From: Cytophagales bacterium
GTDB lineage: Bacteria > Bacteroidota > Bacteroidia > Cytophagales > Cyclobacteriaceae
Length of the DNA stretch: 64,000 bases
Reading direction: 5' to 3'
Assembly: GCA_017303805.1 (NCBI GenBank)
Contig: JAFLBQ010000006.1
Span: 62,001 to 126,000, forward strand
The position numbers and the translations under genes were made by a program. The notes beneath the pieces are model-generated. The model had not been told where the DNA came from and searched no databases. It worked only from the letters and a program-made list of their open reading frames with translations. Of this stretch, positions 1 to 8,800 are shown piece by piece. Numbering within the stretch: the stretch's first letter is position 1; each line of letters begins with the position of its first letter.

Positions 1-1396
1 CCCGGTTGGCAATGGTGGCTGCAAAGTTTGCCATTTGTATGGGCACCACCAGGTTTTCGCCTTCACCAATGGCAATAGAATAAATGTTAGAGAATTTCCA
101 GGGGCGGTTGCGATAGGCTCGGTCGTAATAGGCCGGTGTAGGAATCAGGCCATCTTTTTCGTTGGGCAAATCGATGCCCAGGCGTTTGCCAAACCCAAAA
201 CTGGTAATGTGCTTATTCCATTCTTCTAACCCAATGCGCGTATCGGCAAACGGATCGTTTACAATACCTTTATTGAGCATGCGCCTGAGCACGTTGTGGA
301 AGTACGGATTGCATGAATTGGCAATGGCACCGCGCAAGTCTTCATTGCTGTGTGCCCCGTGGCAGTTGATTACGGAACGATCGCACCGGATGCGTGTGTC
401 GGGGGTTAGTACTTTTTCCTGGAGGGCCGTCATTGCCTGGGCAATTTTAAAAATGGAACCCGGGCGGTATTGTGCCATCAGCGGGCGGTTGAACAATGGC
501 TTGAGCGAATCGCTGCTGATGAGTTTGAAATTGGAACTATAGTAGCGGCCGGTAAGCAGCGAAGGATCGTACGAAGGGCCGGAAACAAGGGATAGAATTT
601 CTCCGCTGGCAGGTTCAATGGCAACAATGGATCCGGCTTTCCCTTTCATTAAAAACTCGCCATACTGTTGCAGGTCTAAATCAATACCGGTATAGAGGTT
701 GGCGCCCGGTACCGAAAGCGTATCGTACTCGCCATTTTTAAACGATCCTTTCTCTATTCCTTTTACATTGCGAAGTTTAAAACGTACACCCCGTTTGCCA
801 CGAAGAAACTCTTCGTAAAATGCTTCTATTCCACTTTGGCCTACATAGTCGCCTTGTTTGTAAATGCCGGAAGCATCGCGGGCCAGGTTTTCTTTGCTGA
901 TTTCGCTTACATAACCCAATGCGTTGGCCAGCGTGGGCGATTGGTACGCACGCGTTGTTCGCGCCTGTACATAAAACCCGGGAAACTCATCCAGATGATC
1001 CTGAATGCGGGCAAAGTCGATGTTGGAAAGTTGATTTAAAAAGAGCGTAGGCTTATAAGGCGAGTATTCCTTGCGCGCTTTCATTTCCCTAAACTTTGCG
1101 CGAAGTTCCTGCCGCGATAATCCTACTACGGTACAAAAGCGGGCCGAATCAAACTTCTTTACTTCTTTCATCACCACCTGAATGTCGAACTCGGGGGTGT
1201 TGTACACTATTAATTTATTATTGCGGTCGTAGATCAATCCCCGAAAGGGGTACTCTACCTGGCGCATGATTGCATTGCCATCGGCCAGTTCGGCATAGCG
1301 GTTGTCGGCAACCTGAATAAAGAAAAGCCTGACGAGAAAAATAAGTCCCACCAAAGCAACCACCACTTGCACTATTTCTCTCCGGCCCTCGTTCAT
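1..1396 (-). CDS. mrdA: Penicillin-binding protein 2 (peptidoglycan D,D-transpeptidase), 3' end outside window
   Basis: Reading the minus strand from ATG at 1396 gives an open frame to the window edge, so only the N-terminal ~465 residues are visible. There is one N-terminal membrane segment, then a PBP dimerisation region, then the transpeptidase domain with the active-site SxxK as RPGSIFK (about residue 314) and SxN as NSCNPYF. The KTG box would lie beyond base 1. Its ATG overlaps the mreD stop (ATGA), which makes it the last visible member of the mreBCD operon. It should cross-link lateral-wall peptidoglycan in the periplasm as part of the elongasome; rodA would be expected next. Identification is strong from motifs and context. 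Confidence 0.93.
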   Translation of the reverse strand, partial: MNEGRREIVQVVVALVGLIFLVRLFFIQVADNRYAELADGNAIMRQVEYPFRGLIYDRNNKLIVYNTPEFDIQVVMKEVKKFDSARFCTVVGLSRQELRAKFREMKARKEYSPYKPTLFLNQLSNIDFARIQDHLDEFPGFYVQARTTRAYQSPTLANALGYVSEISKENLARDASGIYKQGDYVGQSGIEAFYEEFLRGKRGVRFKLRNVKGIEKGSFKNGEYDTLSVPGANLYTGIDLDLQQYGEFLMKGKAGSIVAIEPASGEILSLVSGPSYDPSLLTGRYYSSNFKLISSDSLKPLFNRPLMAQYRPGSIFKIAQAMTALQEKVLTPDTRIRCDRSVINCHGAHSNEDLRGAIANSCNPYFHNVLRRMLNKGIVNDPFADTRIGLEEWNKHITSFGFGKRLGIDLPNEKDGLIPTPAYYDRAYRNRPWKFSNIYSIAIGEGENLVVPIQMANFAATIANR

Positions 1397-1908
1397 AGGC
1401 GTTTGCGTTGCGGAATTAAATATTGAAGCAGCACAATCGCAGTCATGGTAAACAGCAGGCTGGCAACAATCTTAAGCATGGTAAACCAAAACATTCCGGT
1501 GCCAGCGGCTTCTACAAAAAATAATACCAGGTGATGCAAAAACACAAGGGGCAACGTATAAACAACAAACCACTGCAGGCCTTGTGCCGCAAGGGTAGCC
1601 GATGCGCCAGAGTCATACCCACCTTGGGGGGTAATAGTGGCCAGCCAGAAGTTGCGCAAATAGGCTACCAGCACGGTAGCCAACGCATGCAAGCCCAGGC
1701 TATCGTAAAATATGTCGATGGTAAACCCCAGTATAAAACCAACCCCCATAAGCACCAGTGTATTGGTTTCTATCGGCAGTAAAAGTATGAATGCAATGTA
1801 GAGGAGGCAAAAGGAAGCGTTGAAGACAACCAGGTTGCGTAGCACCAACACCTGCACCAGGATGTAGAGTATAAAGTAGATTACCTGTATTAAGCCACCC
1901 CGGTTCAT
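1393..1908 (-). CDS. mreD: Rod shape-determining protein MreD
   Basis: A 171-residue protein that is almost entirely hydrophobic, with about five predicted transmembrane helices, the usual size and topology of MreD. Sequence alone is weakly conserved in this family, so the call rests mainly on its position between mreC and the PBP2 gene. Both junctions are 4-bp ATGA overlaps, implying translational coupling. MreD is an inner-membrane component of the elongasome that links MreC to the RodA/PBP2 synthase. Confidence 0.85.
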   Translation of the reverse strand: MNRGGLIQVIYFILYILVQVLVLRNLVVFNASFCLLYIAFILLLPIETNTLVLMGVGFILGFTIDIFYDSLGLHALATVLVAYLRNFWLATITPQGGYDSGASATLAAQGLQWFVVYTLPLVFLHHLVLFFVEAAGTGMFWFTMLKIVASLLFTMTAIVLLQYLIPQRKRL

Positions 1909-2732
1909 TTTATTTCGCCTATGGTTCTAAGTTGCAACGAATCTTTTTCTGCCAGCAGTTTGCTTTTTATTACTTCCACAAATGCGAGCCGCCCAAAGTC
2001 TTGTGCCAGTTCAATCCGGATATCCCAGAAGGGGGCTTCGGGTTTTAAGGTGGCCTCGCGTATGTACCCAATGGGTATTCCTTGCGGGAATACGGCATTG
2101 TAACCGGAGGTGATGATGGTGTCGCCTACGATGGGGTGCGCATGGCGCGGAATAAATTGCAAGGTAGAGTAACGCATGTTTACGCCATCCCAGCGCACCG
2201 TTCCAAAATGATTGCTGCGCTTAATAGATCCTGAAACCTGCTCGTCCACATTTAGTAACGAAATTACTACTGCAAAATGATTGGAAACGGATTTTACTTT
2301 GCCCACGGCTCCGCCATCGCCCACTACGGCCATGCCGGGTGCAAGGCCATCGGCCATGCCTTTATTGATGGTAATAAAATTTTTGTAGTGCTGCGTTGCG
2401 TTAGCCAGTACTTTGGCGCTTACAAACTCAAACTGGTTTACGCGCAAACTATCGGTGGTGCCTTCGGTTAGCTCAATAAGGGCGCGCTGCAATTCGTTGC
2501 GCAAGTGGGCATTTTCGTTGGCAAGGTCTTCGTTAATCGATCGCAACGCAACATATTCTCTTACGCCCTGCGAAAAGCCCAATAAGCGGGCAGCTACTTG
2601 GTTAGAGGAGTTAAAGTATTTGCTGCTTTGGTACTGATTGTTTTCAATAATGAGCCACGCACACAGGATCTCAAGAAGCAGGAAGGTTAAAAAAGCCCGG
2701 TACTCGTAAATGAAATTTAAGAGCCGCTCCAT
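1905..2732 (-). CDS. mreC: Rod shape-determining protein MreC
   Basis: A 275-residue protein with one N-terminal membrane helix (about residues 10-30), a short coiled-coil stretch rich in Glu, Asn and Leu (about 60-90) and a periplasmic beta domain containing GMAVVGDGGAVGKV, the typical MreC core. It starts 5 bp after mreB and overlaps mreD by 4 bp. MreC is the periplasmic scaffold that activates PBP2 in the elongasome. No anomaly was seen. Confidence 0.93.
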   Translation of the reverse strand: MERLLNFIYEYRAFLTFLLLEILCAWLIIENNQYQSSKYFNSSNQVAARLLGFSQGVREYVALRSINEDLANENAHLRNELQRALIELTEGTTDSLRVNQFEFVSAKVLANATQHYKNFITINKGMADGLAPGMAVVGDGGAVGKVKSVSNHFAVVISLLNVDEQVSGSIKRSNHFGTVRWDGVNMRYSTLQFIPRHAHPIVGDTIITSGYNAVFPQGIPIGYIREATLKPEAPFWDIRIELAQDFGRLAFVEVIKSKLLAEKDSLQLRTIGEIK

Positions 2733-2737
2733 TTCAA

Positions 2738-3763
2738 TCAGGTCATCAGTACTTTGCGGTAATGATCCAGATTTTTTAAGGCTGCACCCGTGCCCCGTAC
2801 TACGGCCCGCAGCGGATCGTCAGCTACGTGAATGGGCAGTTTTGTTTTAAGGGAAAGCCGTTTGTCCAGGCCGCGCAACATAGCCCCGCCACCGGTAAGG
2901 TAAATACCTTGCTCATAAATATCGGCCGATAGTTCCGGGGGCGATAACTCCAACGCTTTCAATACGGCTTCTTCCAGTTTGGAAATGGATTTATCTAACG
3001 CGAAGGCAACTTCTGAATACGAGATTTTAATTGTTTTAGGAATACCCGTCATCAGATCGCGTCCGCGGATTTCATAGTCTTCGGGTCCGTCATCTAATTC
3101 GGTAAGGGCCGAACCTACTTCAATCTTAACCCGTTCAGCCGAACGCTCGCCAATTAACAGGTTATGCTGCCTGCGCATATAATCCAGAATGTCGCGATTA
3201 AAGGTGTCGCCTGCAATGCGAATCGACTGATCGCAGACAATCCCTGAAAGGGCAATTACAGCAATATCAGTAGTGCCCCCGCCAATATCTACAATCATGT
3301 TGCCTACGGGCTGCTCAATGTCTATTCCAATACCGATGGCCGCGGCAATGGGCTCGTGAATCATGTACACTTCTTTCGCATTGGCGTGTTCGGCCGAGTC
3401 GCGCACGGCACGTTTTTCTACTTCGGTAATAGCCGAAGGAATGCAGATTACCATCCGCAAAGACGGTGGAAACAACCTGCGGCCGGTGTCGATGAGTTTA
3501 ATCATGCCCCGGATCATCATTTCGGCAGCATGAAAATCGGCAATTACACCTTCTTTAAGAGGCCGGATAGTTTTGATGTTGTCGTGTGTTTTCTCGTGCA
3601 TTTGCATGGCTTCGCGGCCAATTGCCAGCACTTTGCCACTGGAGCGGTCGAGCGCAATGATGGAGGGTTCGTCAACCACCACTTTGTCTTTATGAATGAT
3701 TAGGGTATTGGCAGTGCCCAGGTCTATGGCGATGTCCTGAGTAAAAAAGTCGAAAAGTCCCAT
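2738..3763 (-). CDS. mreB: Rod shape-determining protein MreB (bacterial actin)
   Basis: A 341-residue actin-fold ATPase. The phosphate-1 motif DLGTANTLI begins at residue 14, phosphate-2 is seen as DIGGGTTDIAV and the adenosine motif as LTGGGAMLRGL. The N terminus MGLFDFF resembles the short membrane-binding amphipathic segment of MreB. Length is normal for the family. It is the first gene of the mreB-mreC-mreD-PBP2 operon; the operon promoter should lie in 3764-3844, but no convincing box was found there. It forms membrane-attached filaments that orient wall synthesis. Confidence 0.97.
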   Translation of the reverse strand: MGLFDFFTQDIAIDLGTANTLIIHKDKVVVDEPSIIALDRSSGKVLAIGREAMQMHEKTHDNIKTIRPLKEGVIADFHAAEMMIRGMIKLIDTGRRLFPPSLRMVICIPSAITEVEKRAVRDSAEHANAKEVYMIHEPIAAAIGIGIDIEQPVGNMIVDIGGGTTDIAVIALSGIVCDQSIRIAGDTFNRDILDYMRRQHNLLIGERSAERVKIEVGSALTELDDGPEDYEIRGRDLMTGIPKTIKISYSEVAFALDKSISKLEEAVLKALELSPPELSADIYEQGIYLTGGGAMLRGLDKRLSLKTKLPIHVADDPLRAVVRGTGAALKNLDHYRKVLMT

Positions 3764-3844
3764 TCGGTACTAAGGTTAAAAAGTTACGAAGCCCGAAATT
3801 ACTGAAATAATCCTGGGAATTTTATGCGTATTCGACCGAAAAAC

Positions 3845-4208
3845 TTACAGCCGGGGTTGATACTCTATAACATCCAATCCGGCAATACCACTAAAAACCT
3901 TATCGGCCGCTATTAGTGGCAAGCTTAGTACTTTGGATGTAGCAGCCATTATCGCATCGGGTACCTTGATGGACTTATATTTTCGTAAACGGGCGGCCTC
4001 TAGGCTAATTTTGTTGTTGCTGTGAACCACGGTGGAGAATCCTATAAATTTTTCAATTACCCGCTCGGTCTGATTACTGATTTTCTGACTTTTCAGTTAT
4101 AAATGAGATAAAAACATTATTGTTATCCAGAAGCACTTCAATAGTAGAGTCGCCATTAAGATGATATATTACTATGTTGGTATCAACGAGAATTTTATTT
4201 CCACTCAT
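3845..4208 (-). pseudogene. VapC-type PIN-domain toxin, frameshifted
   Basis: From ATG at 4208 the frame encodes a PIN start (ILVDTNIVIYHLNG, with the first catalytic Asp) and hits TAA at 4074 after 44 residues. Shifting by one base near 4088-4092 reopens the frame and yields the rest of a PIN domain, including KVPDAIMAATSKVLSLPLIAADK with its conserved Asp residues, to the stop at 3845. The restored protein would be about 120 residues, slightly short, with the segment after FITE that normally reads like ELLS missing. So a small deletion plus frameshift is likely. The start lies inside the antitoxin gene. Either the toxin is dead or there is a sequence error. Confidence 0.75.
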
Positions 4209-4371
4209 CTCTTAACTTTCGTTGAAGTTCAACCGGGTTGCCATCAAACTTTACTTTTCCCGTAAATAACTTTGACGGGAACCCTTTTTTATCCTTTTCT
4301 TTTATTTTGCGCAACTTATTTTCGATGGATCTTTTTGATTCGCCTCGTTTTATTTTAACCACGGTATTCAT
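4195..4371 (-). CDS. Antitoxin partner of the PIN-domain toxin
   Basis: A 58-residue basic protein starting at ATG 4371 (a GTG at 4398 in the same frame is less likely). The C-terminal part, GKVKFDGNPVELQRKLRDEWK, resembles the toxin-wrapping tail of small Bacteroidota antitoxins next to VapC genes; the N-terminal part is Lys/Arg-rich. Its last 14 bases overlap the start of the toxin gene, the usual antitoxin-first arrangement. It would neutralise the PIN nuclease and repress the pair, but the toxin appears broken, so the antitoxin may be a remnant. No DNA-binding fold can be assigned with confidence. Confidence 0.6.
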   Translation of the reverse strand: MNTVVKIKRGESKRSIENKLRKIKEKDKKGFPSKLFTGKVKFDGNPVELQRKLRDEWK

Positions 4372-4438
4372 GCGCTTATAATTTTTGTTGAAGGCCACAT
4401 GGCCAGTTCATCTTACCAAGTATATTGAAAATCGGAAA

Positions 4439-5965
4439 TTAATGCTTGAAGTGGCGGATGCCGGTAAACACCATCGCCATGTTGTGGGTATCGCAAAAGG
4501 CGATAGAGTCTTGATCTTTAATGGAGCCGCCTGGCTGTATAACGGCTTCAATTCCGTGTTCGTGGGCAATCTCCACACAATCCGGAAACGGAAAGAATGC
4601 ATCGGACGCCATTACCGCACCTTTAAGATTAAACCCAAAAGCTTTTGCTTTTTCGATAGCTTGCCGCAGCGCATCTACTCGGCTGGTTTGGCCTACACCG
4701 CTGGCCAGCAACTGACCGTTTACTGCCAGAACGATGGTGTTCGATTTGGTGTGCTTACAGATTTTACTCGCAAACAGGAGTGCCTCTACTTCGGTTGCCG
4801 TAGCTATGCGCTTGGTAACCGGCTTTAAATCTTCTTTCGAATCGGTTTTCAAATCAAGATCTTGTTCAATTACTCCGTTAAGCAGACTCTTAAATTGCCG
4901 TGTGCCGGTAAGGGGTTGTTTTTGTTGAAGAATGATGCGGTTCTTTTTTGTTGTAAGCAGGTTAAGGGCAGCCGGTTCGAAATCCGGTGCAATTAAAATT
5001 TCAAAAAACAATTTGTTCAATTCTTCGGCTGCAGCCAGATCAATTGGTTTGTTGCATGCCAACACCCCGCCAAATGCCGAAACGGTATCGGCCTGGAAGG
5101 CTTTGAGGTATGCGGCTTTAACATCGGCACCGGTAGCCACCCCGCAGGCATTGGTATGTTTGATAATTACAAAGGCGGTCTCGCCCTCAAATTCTTTTAC
5201 CAGGTTTACAGCGGCATCCACATCCACCAGGTTGTTATACGAAAGTTCTTTGCCGTTTAATTGCTCGAATAAGCTTTCCAAATCGCCATAGTAGATACCC
5301 TGCTGGTGCGGGTTTTCGCCATAGCGAAGTTCTTTACCTTGCTGTATGCTGGCTTTGAAGCGCGGCAGCCGCTGCTCTTTATTAAAATACTGGAAGATGG
5401 CAGAATCGTAATGCGAGGTAACATCAAAAGCCAGGGCTGCAAACTGTTTTCGATCGACAAGATCGGAGTATCCGTTTTTCGCGTGAAGCAATTCCAGCAA
5501 ACGGGAATAGTGAGTGCGCGCTGAAACAATCAGCACATCGTTAAAATTTTTGGCGGCCGCTCGTATTAATGAGATTCCGCCAATATCAATTTTCTCAATA
5601 ATGTCTTCCTCGCTGCCGCCTTTGGCAACGGTTTCTTCAAAGGGATAGAGGTCCACAATTACCAAATCAATCGGGCCGATTTTAAATTCTTTAGCCTGAC
5701 TAAGGTCGCCACTGTTTTCGCGCCTATAGAGAATGCCACCAAAAATGGCGGGGTGCAAAGTTTTAACGCGGCCACCAAAAATAGAAGGGTAGTTGGTAAG
5801 GTTTTCTACAGGCACTACCGGGTAGCCTAACTTTTCAATAAACTCCTGGGTGCCTCCGGTAGAAACAAATTCAACTCCTTGTTTGCCTAAAAAGTGAATG
5901 ATGGGTTCGAGGTTGTCTTTATAAAAAACAGAAACCAGTGCGCGGGTAATTTTTACAGATGCCAT
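4439..5965 (-). CDS. purH: Bifunctional AICAR formyltransferase / IMP cyclohydrolase
   Basis: A 508-residue protein, the normal PurH length. The N-terminal IMP cyclohydrolase domain begins ITRALVSVFYKDN and contains STGGTQEFIEKLG and GGRVKTLHPAIFGGIL. The C-terminal transformylase domain contains LRYGENPHQQGIYY, IKHTNACGVA and SDAFFPFPD. It catalyses the last two steps of de novo IMP synthesis in the cytosol. purN lies elsewhere in the window (15291), so the pathway is dispersed. It is transcribed alone, with 240 bp of upstream DNA that contains no recognisable gene. Confidence 0.97.
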   Translation of the reverse strand: MASVKITRALVSVFYKDNLEPIIHFLGKQGVEFVSTGGTQEFIEKLGYPVVPVENLTNYPSIFGGRVKTLHPAIFGGILYRRENSGDLSQAKEFKIGPIDLVIVDLYPFEETVAKGGSEEDIIEKIDIGGISLIRAAAKNFNDVLIVSARTHYSRLLELLHAKNGYSDLVDRKQFAALAFDVTSHYDSAIFQYFNKEQRLPRFKASIQQGKELRYGENPHQQGIYYGDLESLFEQLNGKELSYNNLVDVDAAVNLVKEFEGETAFVIIKHTNACGVATGADVKAAYLKAFQADTVSAFGGVLACNKPIDLAAAEELNKLFFEILIAPDFEPAALNLLTTKKNRIILQQKQPLTGTRQFKSLLNGVIEQDLDLKTDSKEDLKPVTKRIATATEVEALLFASKICKHTKSNTIVLAVNGQLLASGVGQTSRVDALRQAIEKAKAFGFNLKGAVMASDAFFPFPDCVEIAHEHGIEAVIQPGGSIKDQDSIAFCDTHNMAMVFTGIRHFKH

Positions 5966-6208
5966 TGGAGGTTAAAAGTGAGGTGCAAAAATGGTGATAA
6001 TAGCTATTCCGCGCAAAGGCGCTAAGCCCGAAAGCCTGGCCACAATTATGAACTTGTGAGAGGGATTACGTTTGCTAGTTGATCTTTGCCGGTAGCAACC
6101 TTCGTGTGAGAAAAAACTTATTTCTCAAATCCGCTAAAATGAAAGTGGTTAAAGTAGCAATGATTATGGACTAACCAGTGGCGCCAGGCATCATTAATCG
6201 CTCAGGTT
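5966..6208. other. Non-coding gap between purH and the frameshifted membrane protein
   Basis: About 240 bp with no credible reading frame on either strand. The only structure seen is a small inverted repeat with 7-bp arms (TGAGAAA/TTTCTCA) near 6108-6128. It presumably holds the purH promoter, but no clear TTG/TAnnTTTG pair was found. Confidence 0.5.
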
Positions 6209-6600
6209 CTACTTTTTACCGGCAACGTTTCCGTCTATCAGTCCTTTAATAAAAGCATAGAGCCCAATCACAAACAAAATAGGGGGATAGTAAAATATAT
6301 AACCAGCGGCTAACCCACCAAAAAACCACACCGCGGCAATAACCATCATAACAACACCACCCAGCACACCTTTTTTTATTCCAGCTTTTTCAGGTGCAAA
6401 TGTGCCCCCGCTATTTTCCTCTACAGCAGCTTTTTCTAAAGCAACAAGGCGGTCGGCCTCGGGTTGATCTAAACTAAATGTGGGCAGGTTCCTTCGAATG
6501 CCGGCTTTGCGTTGGTTAAGCCGCAAACCAATCCTGTGTTAAGGTCCATTTTGCGGTTTAAGCAAATCTTGCAATACTTTAGTCTTTCTTCCAGCGTCAT
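6209..6600 (-). pseudogene. Four-cysteine small membrane protein, frameshifted
   Basis: From ATG at 6600 the frame reads MTLEERLKYCKICLNRKMD and continues to a stop at 6469 just after GTCPHLV. The other frame then continues as FSLDQPEADRLVALEKAA and ends in two hydrophobic segments at 6209. Adding one T to the short T run near 6475 (CATTTAGT) joins both into a single protein of about 130 residues. It would have four cysteines (about residues 10, 13, 26 and 39), probably a zinc ribbon, followed by two membrane helices. The CKICLNR opening is, from memory, a recurring Bacteroidota hypothetical family. Either a real one-base deletion or a read error explains the break. Confidence 0.7.
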
Positions 6601-6637
6601 AATGCAGGGTTAATAGTTTCTTCAAGATAAAATGTAA

Positions 6638-6652
6638 TGCACCACTGGTGCA
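6638..6652. promoter_or_regulatory. Short perfect palindrome upstream of the four-cysteine protein
   Basis: TGCACCACTGGTGCA has 7-bp arms around a single central base. It lies 38 bp upstream of the start at 6600, where an operator could sit. No regulator can be named, and a chance palindrome is possible. Confidence 0.3.
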
Positions 6653-6729
6653 ACTTGAATGCAAGAAATATCCTTAGCCTGAGCTTGCTGTGGCGGGGGG
6701 TGTTCTAAAATCCTAAACGCAAACGGAAA

Positions 6730-7551
6730 TCAGATGTCACGTTCTTCAAACGCTTCTGCTTCAATGCTAAAGTCATCGGCATCCATAAAAGCCGGAAACT
6801 TATCGCGGTAAGCTTGCAACGCATGCGCATTGAGCGACATGGTTTTAACTGTTTCTACATCTTCTACAGAAAAAAACGTATCGCCTTTAGGGCCAATAAA
6901 GGTAGAGAGTCCGTTGTATTCTATGCCATTGCCATCCAACCCCACGCGGTTTACACCCACTGTATAGCTAAGGTTTTCGATAGCGCGGGCTTTCAATAAA
7001 GTTTCCCATGCATTAGCACGCACTTTAGGCCAGTTGGCAACGTACACCAGCAAATCGTACGAAGGTTTTTTGAGCGAAGCATTCCATCGGTTACGGCTCC
7101 ACACCGGAAAGCGCAGGTCGTAACAAATCAGCGGGCAGATTCGCCAGCCTTTCCAATGGCCAATCAGTAAACTTTCGCCTGGCGAAAACACCTGGTGCTC
7201 TTCGGCCATGCGAAAAAGGTGGCGCTTATCGTATGTTTTAAAAGTTCCGCCTGGCTCCATCCACAGTAGCCGGTTGTAAAACCGGTCGTGTACATTGGCG
7301 ATAAAACTTCCCAAAATTAATGCCCCGGTCTGGTCGGCCATTTGGCGCATCCATTTGGTAGTGCGCATGTTCATGTGCTCGGCCAGCTTGGGCGCACGCA
7401 TGGTAAAGCCGGTGGTAAACATTTCAGGCAGCACAATCACATCCGTTGATTCTCCAATCTGCCAGATTTTCTCCTCAAACATGGCCAGGTTGGCGCCAAT
7501 TTCTTCCCAGTGAAGATCGGATTGAATAACGGTGATTTTTAAGTCTTGCAT
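6730..7551 (-). CDS. Nitrilase-family omega-amidase
   Basis: The ATG at 7551 is preferred over an upstream start at 7713 because the family N terminus is MQDLKITVIQSDLHWEE. This gives 273 residues, normal for YafV/NIT2-type enzymes. The catalytic triad is visible: Glu in VIVLPEMFTTGF, Lys in KTYDKRHLF and Cys in ICPLICYDLRFP. These enzymes hydrolyse 2-oxoglutaramate and 2-oxosuccinamate. It lies just downstream of a methionine-type aminotransferase on the same strand, which fits the known pairing of a glutamine-dependent transaminase with an omega-amidase in methionine salvage. The 106-bp gap holds a hairpin, so co-transcription is not certain. Confidence 0.85.
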   Translation of the reverse strand: MQDLKITVIQSDLHWEEIGANLAMFEEKIWQIGESTDVIVLPEMFTTGFTMRAPKLAEHMNMRTTKWMRQMADQTGALILGSFIANVHDRFYNRLLWMEPGGTFKTYDKRHLFRMAEEHQVFSPGESLLIGHWKGWRICPLICYDLRFPVWSRNRWNASLKKPSYDLLVYVANWPKVRANAWETLLKARAIENLSYTVGVNRVGLDGNGIEYNGLSTFIGPKGDTFFSVEDVETVKTMSLNAHALQAYRDKFPAFMDADDFSIEAEAFEERDI

Positions 7552-7620
7552 GGCGTAAAACGGGACTGCAAAGAAAGCAAGTTTACGGCTAAATGGGAAA
7601 CTTAAATTCTTTGATTTAGT

Positions 7621-7657
7621 CCTTACAAATCTGGAATTGGATTCCGTATTTGTAAGG
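7621..7657 (-). terminator. Hairpin directly after the aminotransferase stop codon
   Basis: CCTTACAAAT pairs with ATTTGTAAGG (10 bp), and a nested GGAAT/ATTCC stem sits inside. The hairpin abuts the stop at 7658. There is no good U tract on the minus strand, so it may be an mRNA 3'-end or processing element rather than a classical terminator. Confidence 0.4.
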
Positions 7658-8800
7658 TTAAAGCTTGGATAAAATCTCCCCGGCTTTTTCCAGTGTGGCT
7701 TCGCTTTTGGCAAAACAGAAGCGCAAAAGGTGCTGGTTATCTCCGTTCTGGTAAAAAGCAGACACCGGGATGGGCGCCAGTTTCAGTTCGCGGGTCATCC
7801 ACTCGGCCATTTCCTTTTCGGGCAGATCTTTGACACCCGCATACGATAACAATTGAAAATAACTTCCTGAACACGGTAATGGTTGCAACGAGGAACTTTT
7901 TAGCTGGTTAAGAAAAAAGTCCCGCTTCTGCTGATAGAATCTTCCTAGACCAAGATAATGATCTGGATTACCCAGGTACTCGGCCAACGCTAACTGCACC
8001 GGTGTGTTTACACTAAACGTAATAAACTGATGCGCTTTTCGGATTTCGCGGGTAAGATGTTCGGGAGCAACCGCATACCCAACCTTCCAACCCGTGGCAT
8101 GAAATGTTTTTCCAAATGAAAATACGGCTACACTCTGCTGCGCAAGGTTTGGATATTTTAAAACACTCTCGTGCGATGCGTTGTCGAAGATGATGCGTTC
8201 ATAAACCTCATCGCTTAACACAATGATATTGTTGGCCTGAACTATTTGCTCAAGTTGTTTCAGATCTGCTTCGCGCAGAATAGAACCTGTTGGGTTGTGT
8301 GGAGTATTGACAATAATTAAACGTGTGCGCGGTGTTAGGGTGTCTCTTACCTGTTGCCAATCGATAGCAAAGTGTGGCGGCTTTAAACTCAGGTGTAGGG
8401 GCACCCCGCCATTTAGCCGGATGGAAGGATCGTACGAATCGTAAGCCGGGTCAAACACAATAACTTCATCGTTTGCTTTTACCAATGCAGCAATGGTCGA
8501 AAACAATGCTTCGGTACCACCCGCGGTAATGGTTACTTCTGTTTCAAAGTCTGTTATGCGGTTGTAGGTTTTGGTTACCAAATCAGCAATCGCCTGGCGC
8601 AACGCTACTGTCCCGGGCATGGGCGCATATTGATTATGTCCGGCTTTCAGGTTTTTATAGATCAGGTCAATTAATTGCTGCGAAACTTCAAAATCGGGAA
8701 AGCCTTGTGATAAATTAAGCGCGCCCTCTTCCAGGGCCATGCGCGACATAACCGTGAAGATGGAGGTGCCCACATCGGGCAGGCGGGTGGAGAGGTTCAT
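7658..8800 (-). CDS. ybdL: PLP-dependent methionine (glutamine) aminotransferase
   Basis: A 380-residue fold-type I aminotransferase. Visible motifs are LNLSQGFPDFE, NQYAPMPGT, NTPHNPTG, LSDEVYE and SFGKTFHATGWKVGY, whose Lys231 should bind PLP. The N-terminal pattern and length match the YbdL/kynurenine-aminotransferase group, which transaminates methionine or its keto acid with glutamine. The next gene downstream is an omega-amidase, which would remove the 2-oxoglutaramate product and pull the reaction. Its ATG overlaps the hicA stop (ATGA), an odd coupling of a metabolic gene to a toxin gene. Confidence 0.85.
   Translation of the reverse strand: MNLSTRLPDVGTSIFTVMSRMALEEGALNLSQGFPDFEVSQQLIDLIYKNLKAGHNQYAPMPGTVALRQAIADLVTKTYNRITDFETEVTITAGGTEALFSTIAALVKANDEVIVFDPAYDSYDPSIRLNGGVPLHLSLKPPHFAIDWQQVRDTLTPRTRLIIVNTPHNPTGSILREADLKQLEQIVQANNIIVLSDEVYERIIFDNASHESVLKYPNLAQQSVAVFSFGKTFHATGWKVGYAVAPEHLTREIRKAHQFITFSVNTPVQLALAEYLGNPDHYLGLGRFYQQKRDFFLNQLKSSSLQPLPCSGSYFQLLSYAGVKDLPEKEMAEWMTRELKLAPIPVSAFYQNGDNQHLLRFCFAKSEATLEKAGEILSKL

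Noticed and set aside
6475-6490. Programmed ribosomal frameshift in the four-cysteine protein
   Set aside because: No X-XXY-YYZ slippery heptamer and no following strong structure were seen; a one-base deletion or read error is simpler.
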